From NCBI RefSeq assembly GCF_020085105.1, contig NC_058053.1, positions 18,002,388 to 18,066,387 of the forward strand: a stretch of DNA of 64,000 bases, given 5' to 3'. A program made the position numbers and the translations under genes. The notes under the pieces were generated by a model. It was not told the origin of the DNA. It made no database searches and worked only from the letters and a program-made list of their open reading frames with translations. Source of the DNA: Siniperca chuatsi. Lineage: Eukaryota > Chordata > Actinopteri > Centrarchiformes > Sinipercidae. How positions within the stretch are numbered: the stretch's first letter is position 1; every line of letters begins with the position of its first letter. Positions 40,797 to 52,922 of the stretch are shown one piece after another.

Positions 40797-42400
40797 GACG
40801 TGTCTGCCCTGCTTGTGTGGCCACATATACTGATTTGTCCTTCACATTTGTGCCTCGTCACTGACTAACAAGGCAAGTGAAAGAATCCACATTCACAGAA
40901 CGGAACTAAGCTTTGTCAGTCATCTGTATTTTATCATACGGTTGCTTTTAATATTATAATAACTTCCATATTGCAGTGACTATAATGTATCAGGTTTTGT
41001 ATTTTTGTATTTTTATTGAAGTGCTTTCCATTTCGTGTCTATGGATTTTACATTATTCCAAGATGTTTTTAAAGGGAAACTCCATCGATTTTGCACAATA
41101 CAGCCTGTTACAGGTCTTGGGGAGTACTACTACATATGTGAAAAAAGGTTGTATAAATTGTATACAGAGGGAGCTGTGCTGTCTGATAAACTGCCTCAAG
41201 TGATGTCACTTGAGTCGAGTTGTATTGTGGGTAATGTAGGTACCAGGATTTGACAAAGAAGAAGGTGTGGAATAAAAACAATATTTCTGGCTCTGCTGCA
41301 TCGCTGTTATGAAAATGTTATAGGAGTGCAATGCTAAATCAGTGGAGCGCTCGTTTAATGACTACATAATGTAAGGGGCTCATCCCTATTTTCCAGGGGT
41401 CCTATGTGCCCAGCATGGTTGTCTCTTGAAATAAACTAATAAATAACATTGTAAGCGATTGGAATTACAAAAGAATGAAGGAATGAAGAAATGCAGTTTG
41501 AATGGTAAAAATCCATTCAGCCACTGTGGAGATATCAATATTTAAAGTCAAGAAAACTGTCCTGCCTGCAAATTTGAGGGTGTAGGTTTCAAGGAGTACA
41601 TCAGTAGGTTATAAGCTGTAGATGGGTGATTTCAACATATTGGCCCAGGGAAACAAACGTTGAACATTTGACCTTGGGGAAAAACTGAGAACATCCTTAA
41701 TGTGTCATATTAAGAGGATATTGAGCTGGGGAACAAAGGACCCTGGGAGCATATTAATGGTCCCAATGTACGTTGTCTTGTTTCCATAGTGTTTTCATTC
41801 AGCAGTTACGGTTGTTTTTTTTGCGTGTTTTTTCAGAAATAAAGTTATTTTACTGTTTTAGTTTGTCACATATAAAGTATGTCTGTCCTCTGCAATTCCT
41901 GCAATAAAATCTATTAAATCTGCAGACCCAAACCAGTTAAATTTTACAAAGGCCCCAGCCTTTATTGTAGTATAAGCCACAGGAGTAATTGATTGGCTGT
42001 GAATAAGGAAACCAGAAACAACCTTAGTCATCATCCTGCTGAAGGCAAGATATCTGAAAACATTTGGTGAATAAAGCGCGATGTAGTGGAGAAGAGTTGT
42101 GGGATGTGTTTTAAATTTGATGGAATTACAAAATATGTATAAAAGAAATAAAATCCACAATCTTTCACTGATGTCTCCATCTTGTACAAAACAACCTTTG
42201 AAGGTCACCGAGGGCACATTTTCTGTGAAGCCAAAGTCTTCAGTGGATTTACACTGAAGGTCCAGGTTACATACAAAGAGAAGGTCCAATGCGATAAAAT
42301 GAATAATTCCAAGAATATGATTTAATTTATACCTTCGCTTTCACTTGTGTTGCTCCATGGTAAAATGTCAGATATGTATATCATATCTGACATATTTGTG
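40797..42400 (+). other. asb 3' UTR and spacer
   Basis: Downstream of the asb TGA. AATAAA words occur at about 41269, 41429 and 41838, so the mRNA end is not fixed. A diverged repeat fills 41060-41280. On the minus strand 41858-42289 is open for 143 codons without a recognised domain; treated as unexplained rather than as a gene. Confidence 0.4.
41060..41280 (+). repeat. Unclassified interspersed repeat (pair with 38355-38585)
   Basis: Runs from gggaaactccatcgattttg through ggagtactactacatatgtg to gtgggtaatgtaggtacc. No open frame, no clear inverted ends. Confidence 0.5.
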
Positions 42401-42661
42401 ATACAAATCAATTCAGCAAAAAGTTTTCTATTTTTATTTATTGACTTTTAACAGCTAAGAGTTCACCATCACAAAACCTTCTCATAAAAATGCCGACCAG
42501 AGGTGGTCATACATCTCAAATAAAGTTTAATTGTATATAAACGTCCAAATATTGTCAGCACATATTCATGGTGAAGACAATAAAACAACAACAACAAATT
42601 AACACATGATTAATAGTCATACCTTGTGACTACACTGTTAAACTGCCACCAATATCTTACT

Positions 42662-43475
42662 AGAGTTTAAACGATTAGCCAACTGACAGAAAATGAATCA
42701 TCAATGATTTTAATAATCTTTCAAGTCATTTATCAAGACATAAGAATAAGAGTTTACAGACATGCTAGCTGCTCTGTGAGGCTGTATGTATGCACAGTGG
42801 TGCTTTGAGCTAAATGCTAATGTCAGCATGCTAGCATGTTCACATTAAGTTTACATGAACTTAAGTAACCGGGTTCTCAGAGAAACCAGGTGACGTGGGA
42901 CAATGCTAACATGCTGATGTTTAGCAGGTATAATGTTTATCATGTTTACCATCTTAATTTAGCATGTTAGCATGCTAACATTTGCTAATTAGCACTAAAC
43001 ACACAGAACAGTTGTGGCTGATGGGAATGTATTAGTTTTGCAGGTATTTGGTCATAAACCAAAGTATATACCAAAGGACATATTGAAATTTTGACCTGAT
43101 GATGGCGCTATATGAAAAGTTAGAGGATCACCAAAGTTATTACAATTCATCCTGAATCCATGAATTTTGGTAAATGTCATGGCAATCCATCCAGTACTTG
43201 TTGAGATATTTTAGTCTGGACCAAAATGGTGGACAGACCGACATTACCGTCCACAGAGCCGCGCCACTAGAAGGCTAAAAATGCTACATATTCAGTGTCT
43301 TGCTTTTAAAAAATGTCAGAATATTCTGCTTTTATGTGTCTTATATCACTGTGAATGGAATATTAGGTTTTGGTCTATTGGTACAACAAAACAAGGCAGA
43401 CTAAACATTGATTATTCATAAAAACAACCAATAGATGAATGAATAATGCAAATAATTATTATTTGCAGCCCCGTA
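42662..43475 (-). repeat. Family A copy split by a family C repeat
   Basis: Left piece 42662-42750 (taaacgattagcc ... caagtcatttatcaagac) and right piece about 43305-43475 (aaaatgtcagaatattctgc ... ttggtctattggtacaac ... attatttgcagcccc) are the two ends of one reverse family A copy. Between them (about 42755-43300) sits another fish repeat, called C here: gctaatgtcagcatgctagc, palindromic gttagcatgctaac, then atggcaatccatccagtac and cagaccgaca. Confidence 0.6.
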
Positions 43476-44420
43476 TATTACACATCAACATTAAACAAAA
43501 TACATACATAGTTTATACAGAACTAAAGACAACCAACACACCATCAACTAACAGAATGCAACAGAAGCATCTCTATGTACACAATATGTGACATTTGACA
43601 ATTCTACTAACTTAACATTTGGCAAACATTTATATGTGGCCAATAGAACTTTTCTAGTATAAAGAAAAGCAGAAGTTGTTCAGTTTGAATTTTTTACAAC
43701 TATTAATCCCTCAAATGTCAGAGGGACCTTCTGCTCTAACTCCAGCAGATAAGTGCAGATAGAAACATGCACAATAAAGCTGATTTTTATGCACGGTTTC
43801 CACTGCAAATGACAGTTGATAAAAAAAATTTGCCATTTAAAACCATAAGTGATACTTGATTATACTCAGTTTCATTTTACATCTATACGGCTTTGGGTTT
43901 AACACCAAAACAGACTTATAATACAGAGAAAACTTACCAACTACCATTTTTCTTCTCTTACATTTGTTTGTCAGGGAATATGTTCATCAAATATAACGAT
44001 TAAGATGTTTTGTACTGTACTTTGACTTTACATCTGCAGTGATTGCATTTGTCTTTCAACCAACAGTTGTTATTTTGTTTTAAAGCAGAGATTAAATGTT
44101 TCTGACAGAACCTTTGAGGCTTCCTGCATCACCTCATTTTTTGATGGCTCCGACTGGATAGTTGACAGCTATAGCTAAGACATTAAGATACTTTTTAAAA
44201 ACTGAACATTATTTCAAGGTGTTTTGTAAAAACGGTAAATGAGAGGTGATAATTAAAATGAATTTGAAATAATTCAGGAGTGCGATGGCTTGACAACAGG
44301 GATGAATGACTGTAACAGTGTCCGTTCAGCACACTGAAGTCCGCTGACATCAGTGTGAGCAAAGACGACCAACATGACTCCAGTCCAGGTGTTATGAAGT
44401 TTATGAAAACACAAATGCTT
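43476..44420 (-). other. Probable grpr 3' UTR
   Basis: Directly downstream of the grpr stop on the minus strand, AT-rich, free of recognised transposons. No single minus-strand AATAAA stands out, so its end is not placed. Confidence 0.35.
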
Positions 44421-47400
44421 TCAGACGGTGGTTATGTTTGTACTGCCACTGTTCTGACTGTACAACCGTCTGGGAGAAGTGCAGCACAGGAGCTGCTTGT
44501 TGAAGTGTTTGCTGAAGCTTTTGCTCATCAGGTAGAGAGCAAACGGGTTCACACAGGAGTTGGTGAAGGCCAAAATGCGAGCACAAACGCTGGCAATGAA
44601 GTGGCCCAGCGAGGTGTCCACCTGGTCGTAGTGGTAGGAGCGGTACAGGTAGATCACATGACTGGGCAGCCAGCAGACAGCAAACAAGCCAACAAACACC
44701 AGCACAGTTTTGGCCAGACGCTTTCTGGACTTGATCTGACAGGAGAGTGGAGAGAGAAGAAATCAGTTTCTACAAACAAACAATAATGTGATATATCTGT
44801 ATGGTATGTACGGTATAACGTGTATGAATGTTATAATTGATATCTTTGTCCTTGTTATCATTTTTTTGTTTTTAGCCACACTAGCAGCATGGCTCCAGGG
44901 AGTGTTGTTCGACTAGCCCATCACTTTGGTTTTGAGTGAAATTGATTGACAGCTATTGGATGGATTGCTATAAATCTGGTACAGACATCTCCCCTGCAAA
45001 TAAATGGTGATCCTCTTTTTTTCTAGCGCCATCATCAAAATTTTAATTTGGCCAGTACAAAACCGAAGTGTAAAAAAGACAATTAGCTGTTTTACGGGGT
45101 TATGTGCCAGATTATTTCTTGACCGGGAGCAGTTGCTAGGCAACCAACAGAGACTCCAGCAAGTTACTGATCCCAGCCAATTTATAGTCCAGCCCATAAC
45201 TGGCAAGAAAATAGTGAATTGTAGTTCTATGCTTTGTTTTTTGTCCAGATTAAAGAAACGAGATAAAGTGTTAATTAGTGAGCTTTAGAGGTGCTAGTGA
45301 GTGGATTTTGTTATCTTTGTTATCAAGGCTAGCTGTTTCCCCCTGTTTCCAGTATTTATGCTATGCTAAGCTAACCGGCTGCTGACTGTAGCTTCATATT
45401 TACAGTACCAACATCGATCTTCTCATCTAACTCTCGACAAGAAAGCAAATGAGTGTATTTCCCAAAATGTCGAACTATTCTACTGATGTATTTGGAGAAC
45501 TTAATGGTTTTGTTAAATGTTTCCTTAAATTGGTGTAGTCCCTCATTCGTCCAGGAGTGTTCCATCGTAGAAAAGGTTTCAGTCGTAGTCATCTGGACAC
45601 TGTTTTCAGAATCAAGACGTTTCGGCTCCCATCCGGAAGTCATTCTCAATTGTGAAAATGGTCTGAGAACACGCTATGACTCAAACCTTTTCTATGTTTC
45701 CTTAAATTGAAAAAAGGATTAATATAAAGCTCATTTTGTAAATAAGACAAATAAACAGAGGACCCCACACTCAGACCTGTCTCTGGAGGTGCAGGTGTCC
45801 TTCAGCAGGGATGTCCACAGAGCTCCTGACCAGACTGCGAGCGATGAAGCAGTAGTAGACAGATATGATGAAGAGTGGGATGATGTAGAAGATGAGGAAG
45901 GAGGCGGTGGAGTGGATTTTCGGGTGCAGCTCCCCGGCGTGGGGGTAGGGCGCACAGGTCACAAATGTTTCATTGGTGTGGCTGGTGGTGAAGGTGTGCA
46001 GGTCGGAGAAGACGGCTTCAGGAATCGCCAGAGTCATGGAGAACAGCCAGATCGTCCCCACTCGTAAACAGACACTGAGTCTGGCGCTGGACCTGTGGAT
46101 GTCCAGCGGTTTGACTATAGCTTTGTACCTGAACAGAAATTGGAAATTAATGGTGATTCAGCAGCAGCATTCACACTATTGTTCCCCTAATCGACTACTC
46201 CTTCCACATACTTTCAGCTACAGATTTCATTTAAACTTTAAACAGGTCACAAGACTTTGAACTATTAAACTTGTATTCAGCTTTTTGATATCTTTTACAG
46301 TTTTTGAATTATCACAGTTTAGGTTTTATGCTTTTTTCAGTCCTTTTCTGAGGTTATAATGGGTGTGTATTGCACTGCTCAGTGTCACTTGACCTGTGAT
46401 GTCACCCGCCGATCCTTTGTTCTGCTTTTCCAAAATGTTCTGACCTCAGCTCTTATAACGTCCACAAAACTTTCACTTCTCATACGCAATTCATATACCA
46501 CAATGTAGGCAGATTTGTCCTCTTTAACACAATGTCAGTGTTTAAGCAATGGGACTTACAGTTTTTGAATTTTCTGCCTCAAAGCAACAAGAGAGCCCTT
46601 CAACTGTCATTGACTCTGACTAATGATATTTTTGCTCTGACGCTCTTGAGCTAAAACACAAACTTTTAAAACTGTGATTTCTCAGTATTTTTTTACTGAG
46701 AAGGCAGCATGGAGAGGGCTTTGAAACAGTATTAGACCTCATGCTGAGGAATTAAACAGCAAAGCCTTATTTTACAGGCCTGTAATAACCTAATCATTTT
46801 CAGAAATTTCCTTGAAAGAACTAAGATAGTCTGGTACTAATTAGGGAAACTTTAGTTTACTTAGGTTTTAGTCAGTTGTATTTATAAGCAAGTCATTGAT
46901 TTCTTCATGTAATTTCAATTTAAAAATTAGCTGAAAATATAACTGAACAGCCAATTTAATAAATAAACATGAAAAATCCAAATACTTAAAAACTTTTAGA
47001 GACTTTTATTTTGGTGCCTATTGGTGGTTAGGTGGGAATTCTGGGAAATGTGTATAAAATGATGCAAGACTTCCAAGACTTCTAAAATATGTCTACTTGA
47101 TTGTACCTTCAGCTGTTTCAGCGTTAATTCACAATTCAAAACTACCTCTGTCTCACACACACACACACACACACATAGAAACAAACATACAAACACACAC
47201 ACACACTTTCTCCAGCCTTTGGGTTTACCTTAAAAATAAAGAGCAACCATGTAAAAGGAGCTCACGGGGGGGTGGATTTTCAAAATAAAAGCCCTAGGCG
47301 GTAACAGGAGCTCACAGGGGGCGATGGAGTAGGCTTTATTTTCCAAATAAAAGCCCCAAAAGGTTACAAAAGCTTACGCCAGGCTTCTGGAGTGCTGACA

Positions 47401-50197
47401 ACTAAAATAAAAAATCTCATTGGACCTCCTCTCCTCCTCAGCTCAAACTTCACATCCTTTCACATCTTATACTGACATTTCAATTTCTTTCAGTTAATAC
47501 ACTTCAGATGGCATCTCAGCTCTGAGGTGCTTATAAGTCACCCACCACTTCAAGTGTATTCACACCTTACAAGTTACCTGACACTGAAAAGGGGTGAACA
47601 ATGGAACATTATTTAAAAACATAAACTACCTATAAAATTATAAACTCTTTTATAGTTATAGATATAAAAGCCACACCCTTCTTCCCAGATGAAGCCTAAT
47701 GTTTTGTTCCCCACAACAATAATGTAAGAAAACTTAAATAAAAACATTAAAACTATATTTATAATAAATTGATAATTAATAAAGTACTCAATTTTTAAAA
47801 CATTTTACATTTTCCCAAAGTAATTAAAAATAATAATAATTCTAAAATAAATGATAATATGAATAATTTCATTTAAATATCAAGACTGTTACTGCATTGT
47901 TGCTGCCTTGTTGCCTAGTAATATTATTATTGTACCCTGTAATTATTATATAGGCACTGTAATTTAAAAAAGTCCCTCTTAAACAAAATTGTTAACCCTT
48001 ATTTCCTAACATCTTGTATTCTTCCTTTGTACTTGCATATAGTTCCCCATTAAGTATTTTATTGATACTCTGCACTAAATAATTATACGAGAAACTTGGA
48101 ATGATAAGACTGTTTATATCAAAATGAACTCTGATTACCTCATTATAGCTTTATCAGTATGCATGTTATTAAAAACAACTGCAGAAAGATGTGTTATTTT
48201 GTCTCATCACATGTAGCAGTCCACCACTTCCTACAGAAGGAGACAAAATCTCTTCTTTTAATCAAAGAAAGCTTTGATAGCTTATCTCACTGTATTATAC
48301 AGCAGAGAAAATTCAATTAGGCCACAGGAGACAGGAATGAGACTAAACAGCCACAGCAGATAATATTAGCTCTTGGATAGGATGAGTTACAGATCAAAGA
48401 GACTGGTATTAAATGTTCTTTTGCTCTCAATTTTGCTGAAAATACTAAGCGCTGATGGCAGCTCACAACACATTTTCAGACGACTTTTCTCGACAAAAAG
48501 CTCAATTTGGACCCTTCTCTATCGATCAGAGACCTAATATTTATTCGGTTTCAGGTTGTTTCATAACAGATCAGCACCAGAACCTGTATAATGATTGGAG
48601 TTCTGCTCTTTAATCAAATCATCTCTTCATATGTTATGTCACTGGTTCCCAACCTTTTTGGCTTGTGACTCCTGTGTGTATTTTCTGCTTTCCTATTCTG
48701 TCAATCATCTTGTGACCCTTCAGGTTGGGAAACACTGAATTAGATCAATTTAACTCTCGGCAACTCAAAATCACATAACATTACACTTTTCTATTGCAAT
48801 TAATATTCCAACAAGAACTTATTTGACATACTGTATTTGTACAGTATCATTCTAGTAGTTCACAGTATTTATTTAACTAGTTATTTAACTATCTAAGCCA
48901 CTGATGGGTCTGGTTTATAAACTCCACTCCTGTTGTGTGGACAAGCATTGTTCAAACCCACAGAACTTTAAATTATTTGAATGACCACTAATGTCATGTT
49001 CTCAGTATTTTTCAAGGAATATTTGTGTTTGTTGTTGTTTTCTTTTTTTCTTTGGGGGGGGGTACATATAAAATAAAATACATAAAATTAAAAACTCACA
49101 CATGTTGGATATTTTTTGGAGGATGAGACCACTATTTTTAAACTCAATCATTTCAGATATTGAGTGAATATTAAGTGAGTGTCTAGGCAACAGTCTTTTA
49201 TTCCTGGCAGCATGGAGAGGGCTTTGAAACAGTATTAGACCTCATGCTGAGGAATTAAACAGCAAAGCCTTATTTTACAGGCCTGTAATAACCTAATCAT
49301 TTTCAGAAATTTCCTTGAAAGAACTAAGATAGTCTGGTACTAATTAGGGAAACTTTAGTTTACTTAGGTTTTAGTCAGTTGTATTTATAAGCAAGTCATT
49401 GATTTCTTCATGTAATTTCAATTTAAAAATTAGCTGAAAATATAACTGAACAGACAATTTAATAAATAAACATGAAAAATCCAAATACTTTTAGAGACTT
49501 TCTTTTTGGTGCCTATTGGTGGTGAGGTGGGAATTCTGGGAAATGTGTAAAAAAAAATTATGCAAGACTTCTAAAATATGTATATATTTGATGTAATGCT
49601 GCAGCCATGCATAAAAAACACGATTTCCCAGCCATCGCAAGCATCATGTCGCAACAACAGATTAAGTGTCACACTGTAGTCCTGCTGTGTGAGTTTTATT
49701 CAATATAAAGAAACCTGTTGTTTAAGGAATCAAGAAGAAGAGAAGTTAATGACACTTTGAAAAGCATGCCCAGGCTAGTACCGGTCAGCGGAGAGAGCAG
49801 TGAGCGTGAACACGGAGACTCCCACCGAGGTGAGCTGGATAAACGGGATCAGTTTGCATCCAACGCGGCCGAAGAGCCACTCGTCCACCAGGTAGCGGCT
49901 GGCGTCCACCGGGGCGCAGGTCACCAGGAGCAGCAGGTCCCCTAGAGCCAGACTGGACAGGAACAAGTTGGGCACCGTCCGCATGGACTTGACCGACAGA
50001 CACGTCTTCATTAAAGTGACATTTCCCACGAGACCCACGATAATGATGACTCCGTAGACGGCAGCGATTCCGATACCAGGGAGCCAGATGTTGTACTGGT
50101 GCTGCTCTCCTGTGGAGTCCCAAAACACTCTGGAAACATTCAGAACCAAAACCCTGTTGTCCTCTGGGGTTATAACGAATGAATCCTCCAGAGACAT
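44421..50197 (-). CDS. grpr: Gastrin-releasing peptide receptor (bombesin receptor BB2)
   Basis: Three coding exons in transcript order: 49782-50197, 45777-46128, 44421-44735; 360 residues in frame (human 384). Class A GPCR for gastrin-releasing peptide, coupled to Gq and calcium release. Seven membrane spans; near-identical to mammalian GRPR in TM2-TM3 ([40 protein letters not shown]), DRY at the end of TM3 (split across the first intron), [11 protein letters not shown] after TM4, [16 protein letters not shown] in loop 2, [20 protein letters not shown] (TM6-loop 3), NPFALY in TM7, and a CC palmitoylation site in the tail. The N-terminus has an NVS glycosylation site. The shorter length comes mainly from the cytoplasmic tail. 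The three-exon layout matches mammalian bombesin receptors. The first intron (3.65 kb) holds a duplicated block. Confidence 0.96.
44935..45471. repeat. Family C fragment joined to a half copy of family B
   Basis: In the second grpr intron. 44940-45050 carries family C words (ctattggatggattgctata, ctagcgccatcatcaaaatt). From 45051 (gccagtacaaaaccgaagtg) to 45471 it is the right half of family B, ending tctcatctaactctcgacaag and cccaaaatgtcga, the same inverted end as the full copy at 61594-62182. Confidence 0.65.
46703..47098 (+). repeat. Direct repeat, copy 1, in grpr intron 1
   Basis: About 395 bp starting ggcagcatggagagggcttt and running to tctaaaatatgt. It matches 49206-49588 nearly base for base apart from a few short indels and substitutions. 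No open frame, no obvious inverted ends. Confidence 0.9.
47150..47400. repeat. (CA)n tract and imperfect tandem repeat
   Basis: A CA tract at 47154-47207 is followed by about three diverged units (about 47229-47278, 47279-47340, 47341-47395), each with an aaataaaagcc word and a G-rich stretch such as aggagctcacaggggg. Confidence 0.6.
48645..48745. repeat. Short hAT-like element, end-to-end remnant
   Basis: Starts ctggttcccaacctttttgg and ends aggttgggaaacactga: complementary CAGTGGTTCCCAACC-type ends, only about 100 bp apart. Same end type as the element embedded in family D. Confidence 0.6.
49206..49588 (+). repeat. Direct repeat, copy 2, in grpr intron 1
   Basis: Second copy of 46703-47098, same orientation, 2503 bp away. 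Differences include a lost segment near 49485 and a longer A-run near 49550. It ends only about 0.2 kb from the first grpr exon donor. Confidence 0.9.
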
Positions 50198-51890
50198 AGC
50201 AGCCTACAGAGAGAGGACAGAGGTTTTCAACAGGGGAGTCTGATGTGTCCTGGTGCCTGACTTTATAAACTATATGCCCTCCTGCTGCTGCGTGCGTCAT
50301 TTCACGCGCTACAGGCTACATGCTGTCGAGATGAGGGTATAAAAATGTCTGTAGGGAATGTATAGGCTGATCTCTTTCAACCTCCTGAACAAAGGCCTAC
50401 AGTCCCCCCTTTGATTTCCCCCTAAAATAGCTTTAAGGTTATTAAAATCGTATTCCTTGTAGATAGGCAAACTGGGTTTAAACTCAACGTATTTAATGTG
50501 ATTCAGAATGTATGCACACTGGAAATGTCCAAGAATACACAAAGTGGTCACCCTAGACTATATCTTTTATGGCTGCACTGACCCATCAAATGAAAATAGT
50601 CTAGTTGCCTTGTGCATCATTTCATTCACATTTCCCATAATTCAGCCTGACATATTTGGTATACTTGGAAACGCTGGGGTTCCCACAAGAATTTGAAATA
50701 AATAACGCTGTAAGGGTTTTTTAATGGTTGGCTGCACAGCATGACTTTGTAGTGTAACAACTTTCCCACTTCACTTCCAAACTGTAGGTAATACACATTT
50801 TGTTAAAAATGTATCTTACTACATTTCATTTTCATTTAAAAAGAAAGTGAGGTGTGGAAGTTTCAAACTTTTATGTTTTCACGTTCAAAGCATCTTTAGT
50901 TGCCACTAAACCTTTCACCTACACACTGTTCAGAGTCCCCACATCTCATACTGGAGCTGCATTATTTGCTGGTGCATCAGATGGTGAATAGGGCCCGAAA
51001 TCATTTTCTAATATATATGCAAATTGAGTTTTCTTGTATCAAGGCAGCAGATAAGACAGATGAAAATATGCTTCTCTGAGCATGACTTGAACCATTTTAA
51101 TTTTCCAGACTCTTCTGTTGTCCACATTTGAGAACTTTGGTCAAATTTGCCTAATGTGTTTTCAAAGTGCAAAATGGCTGCATAGTTCTCAAACGTACCC
51201 CTCCCCCCCAAAAAAATGTGTTTGAGAGAAGATCCAGAGAAAAACAGCCATCAAAGTAAAATAGCTGCTTGGACTTGAACCACACTTTTATCTGAACTCA
51301 CAAACTGAAACACACTACAAAGGCTGACACTGATTCCACTGCCAGCTAAGTAAGATGGACCAGATTGATCCAAATGATGTTTTACAGAGCTCTGAGTGCA
51401 ACTGCATCCACTTCTGTTCTCCCTTGATGTCAAGGAAACCTCCTCGCCATCACTCTTCATTATCCTCAGCCTGTATGTCAAAGAAAAGTCTTTGTTCAGT
51501 TTGCATTTATTTTGCTTAATTTTAGTTTTTGAAGAAAAATTTAATTAGTTCTATGTTCATAAGATGACCTTTGCTTCCACATTCGTATCTCCACGGCATT
51601 CATCGTCTTTTTTTAACTCTTTCTTTATAAATGGGGCCAAAAAAGAAAACTCAATTTAAATTAAAATAAGTTTCAAAGGTTCTCTCACACAATCAGGACT
51701 CAGATAACCACTTGAGTCATCTTGGAAATAGCATGCAGTGTGATAAAGCTGTAATGAACACAGCTGATACCTGTGATAAATCTGAACATTTGTGTGTGTT
51801 TGGTGGTTTGAAATAGAGCAATGCATCATGTCTATGAGATTATTGTGTGTTTTGGTTGTAAAATCCTAAAATCTGCTATGTAACTTTAGT
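50198..51890. other. grpr promoter side and spacer
   Basis: The first 100-150 bases upstream of the grpr ATG should hold its leader and promoter (a tata word lies at about 50335-50345 in minus-strand sense, unproven). The rest shows no coding frame with recognisable content, no RNA gene and no clear transposon. Confidence 0.4.
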
Positions 51891-51997
51891 GGCTGGAGTA
51901 AAAGTAGAAAGTCTAGTAAAAATCAAGTATTGTGCTAAGGTGGTTTTCTTGAGTAAATTTGAGTAAAAATATCTTTCACTGTCTTTTAGCCCTCACT

Positions 51998-52290
51998 GCT
52001 AATTGTAAGTAAGTAAGTAAAACTTTATTTATAACAGGGTTTCAAAGTGCTTCACAGTTACAAAAAATACAACAAAAAGTATTTGAATACATAATTGAAT
52101 CAAAGACAAGCAAAAACTGTTACAGGATAAGAACAAAACAGAGCAAGAAAGCAACAATGCCTTCAAGAATAACTATGTTTTTAGATAAGTTTTAAAACAC
52201 TCAACACAGTGGGCTGATCTGACCCCCAGAGGGAGACTGTTTCATGGTCTTGAACCCAGAACACAGGTGAAAGGCCCAGCGGACAGTTAC
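51998..52290 (-). mobile_element. LINE or SINE 3' tail fragment
   Basis: Read on the minus strand it ends TAAATAAAGTTTTACTTACT and further TTAC units: a retroposon tail with a tetranucleotide repeat. The body (about 250 bp) has no reading frame; words such as agggtttcaaagtgcttcac are common in fish retroposon ends. Class not settled. Confidence 0.45.
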
Positions 52291-52309
52291 AGAAGTATTG
52301 TTAGCTAAA

Positions 52310-52922
52310 TGTATTTAAAGTATCAAAGTAAAAGTACTTGTTCTGCAGAAAAATGTCCCTTGTGCCTGATATTTTATCATATATGACATTATTAGATTGT
52401 TAATACTGATGCATCAATGTACAAGCAGCATTTTGCTGTTGTAGCTCGTCAAGGTGGTGCTAGCTTTAACTTCTTTATATACAATTAGGTAGTTTAGTCC
52501 AGTGGTTCCCAACCTCGGGGTAAATGAAACCATGTGAGAAGTTTAGATTGGAATTTTATTTTTGCTGGAACTGCTAACAACTCATAGACACCTGAAATGT
52601 GAAAGGTGCCCCAGCTAGTTTTTTTTTGTAAGTGGTCACATGCCAAAAAGGTTGGAAATCACTGGCTTAATCTTTAACACTGTGTTGTATTTTAAAAACT
52701 TAAAAAATATTTTTAATGTAAACTCTTGTCAGATAAATATAAGTAAAGGAGTAAAAAGTACAATATTTCCCTCTGAAATGTAGTGGAGTAGAAGTATAAA
52801 GTGGCAGAAATGGGAAATGTAAAGTACAACTACCTCAAATTTATACTGAAGTAGGCTACAGTACTTCAGTAAAGGTACTTATATATAGTATATGTAGGCC
52901 TATAGTTACTTTCCACCACTGG
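52310..52922 (+). repeat. Family D repeat with embedded hAT-like element
   Basis: Outer family D: caaagtaaaagtacttgttc ... ttaacttctttatatac, then after the insert tgtgttgtattttaaaa, gtagtggagtagaagtataa and the right end gttactttccaccactgg. Embedded about 52503-52667: cagtggttcccaacc ... ggttggaaatcactg, flanked by GTTTAGTC and GCTTAATC, a decayed 8-bp target duplication typical of hAT insertions. Confidence 0.75.

Noticed and set aside
49785-50300. 171-codon minus-strand frame
   Set aside because: Overlaps grpr exon 1 in another frame and has the biased composition of a shadow; the grpr frame is unmistakable.
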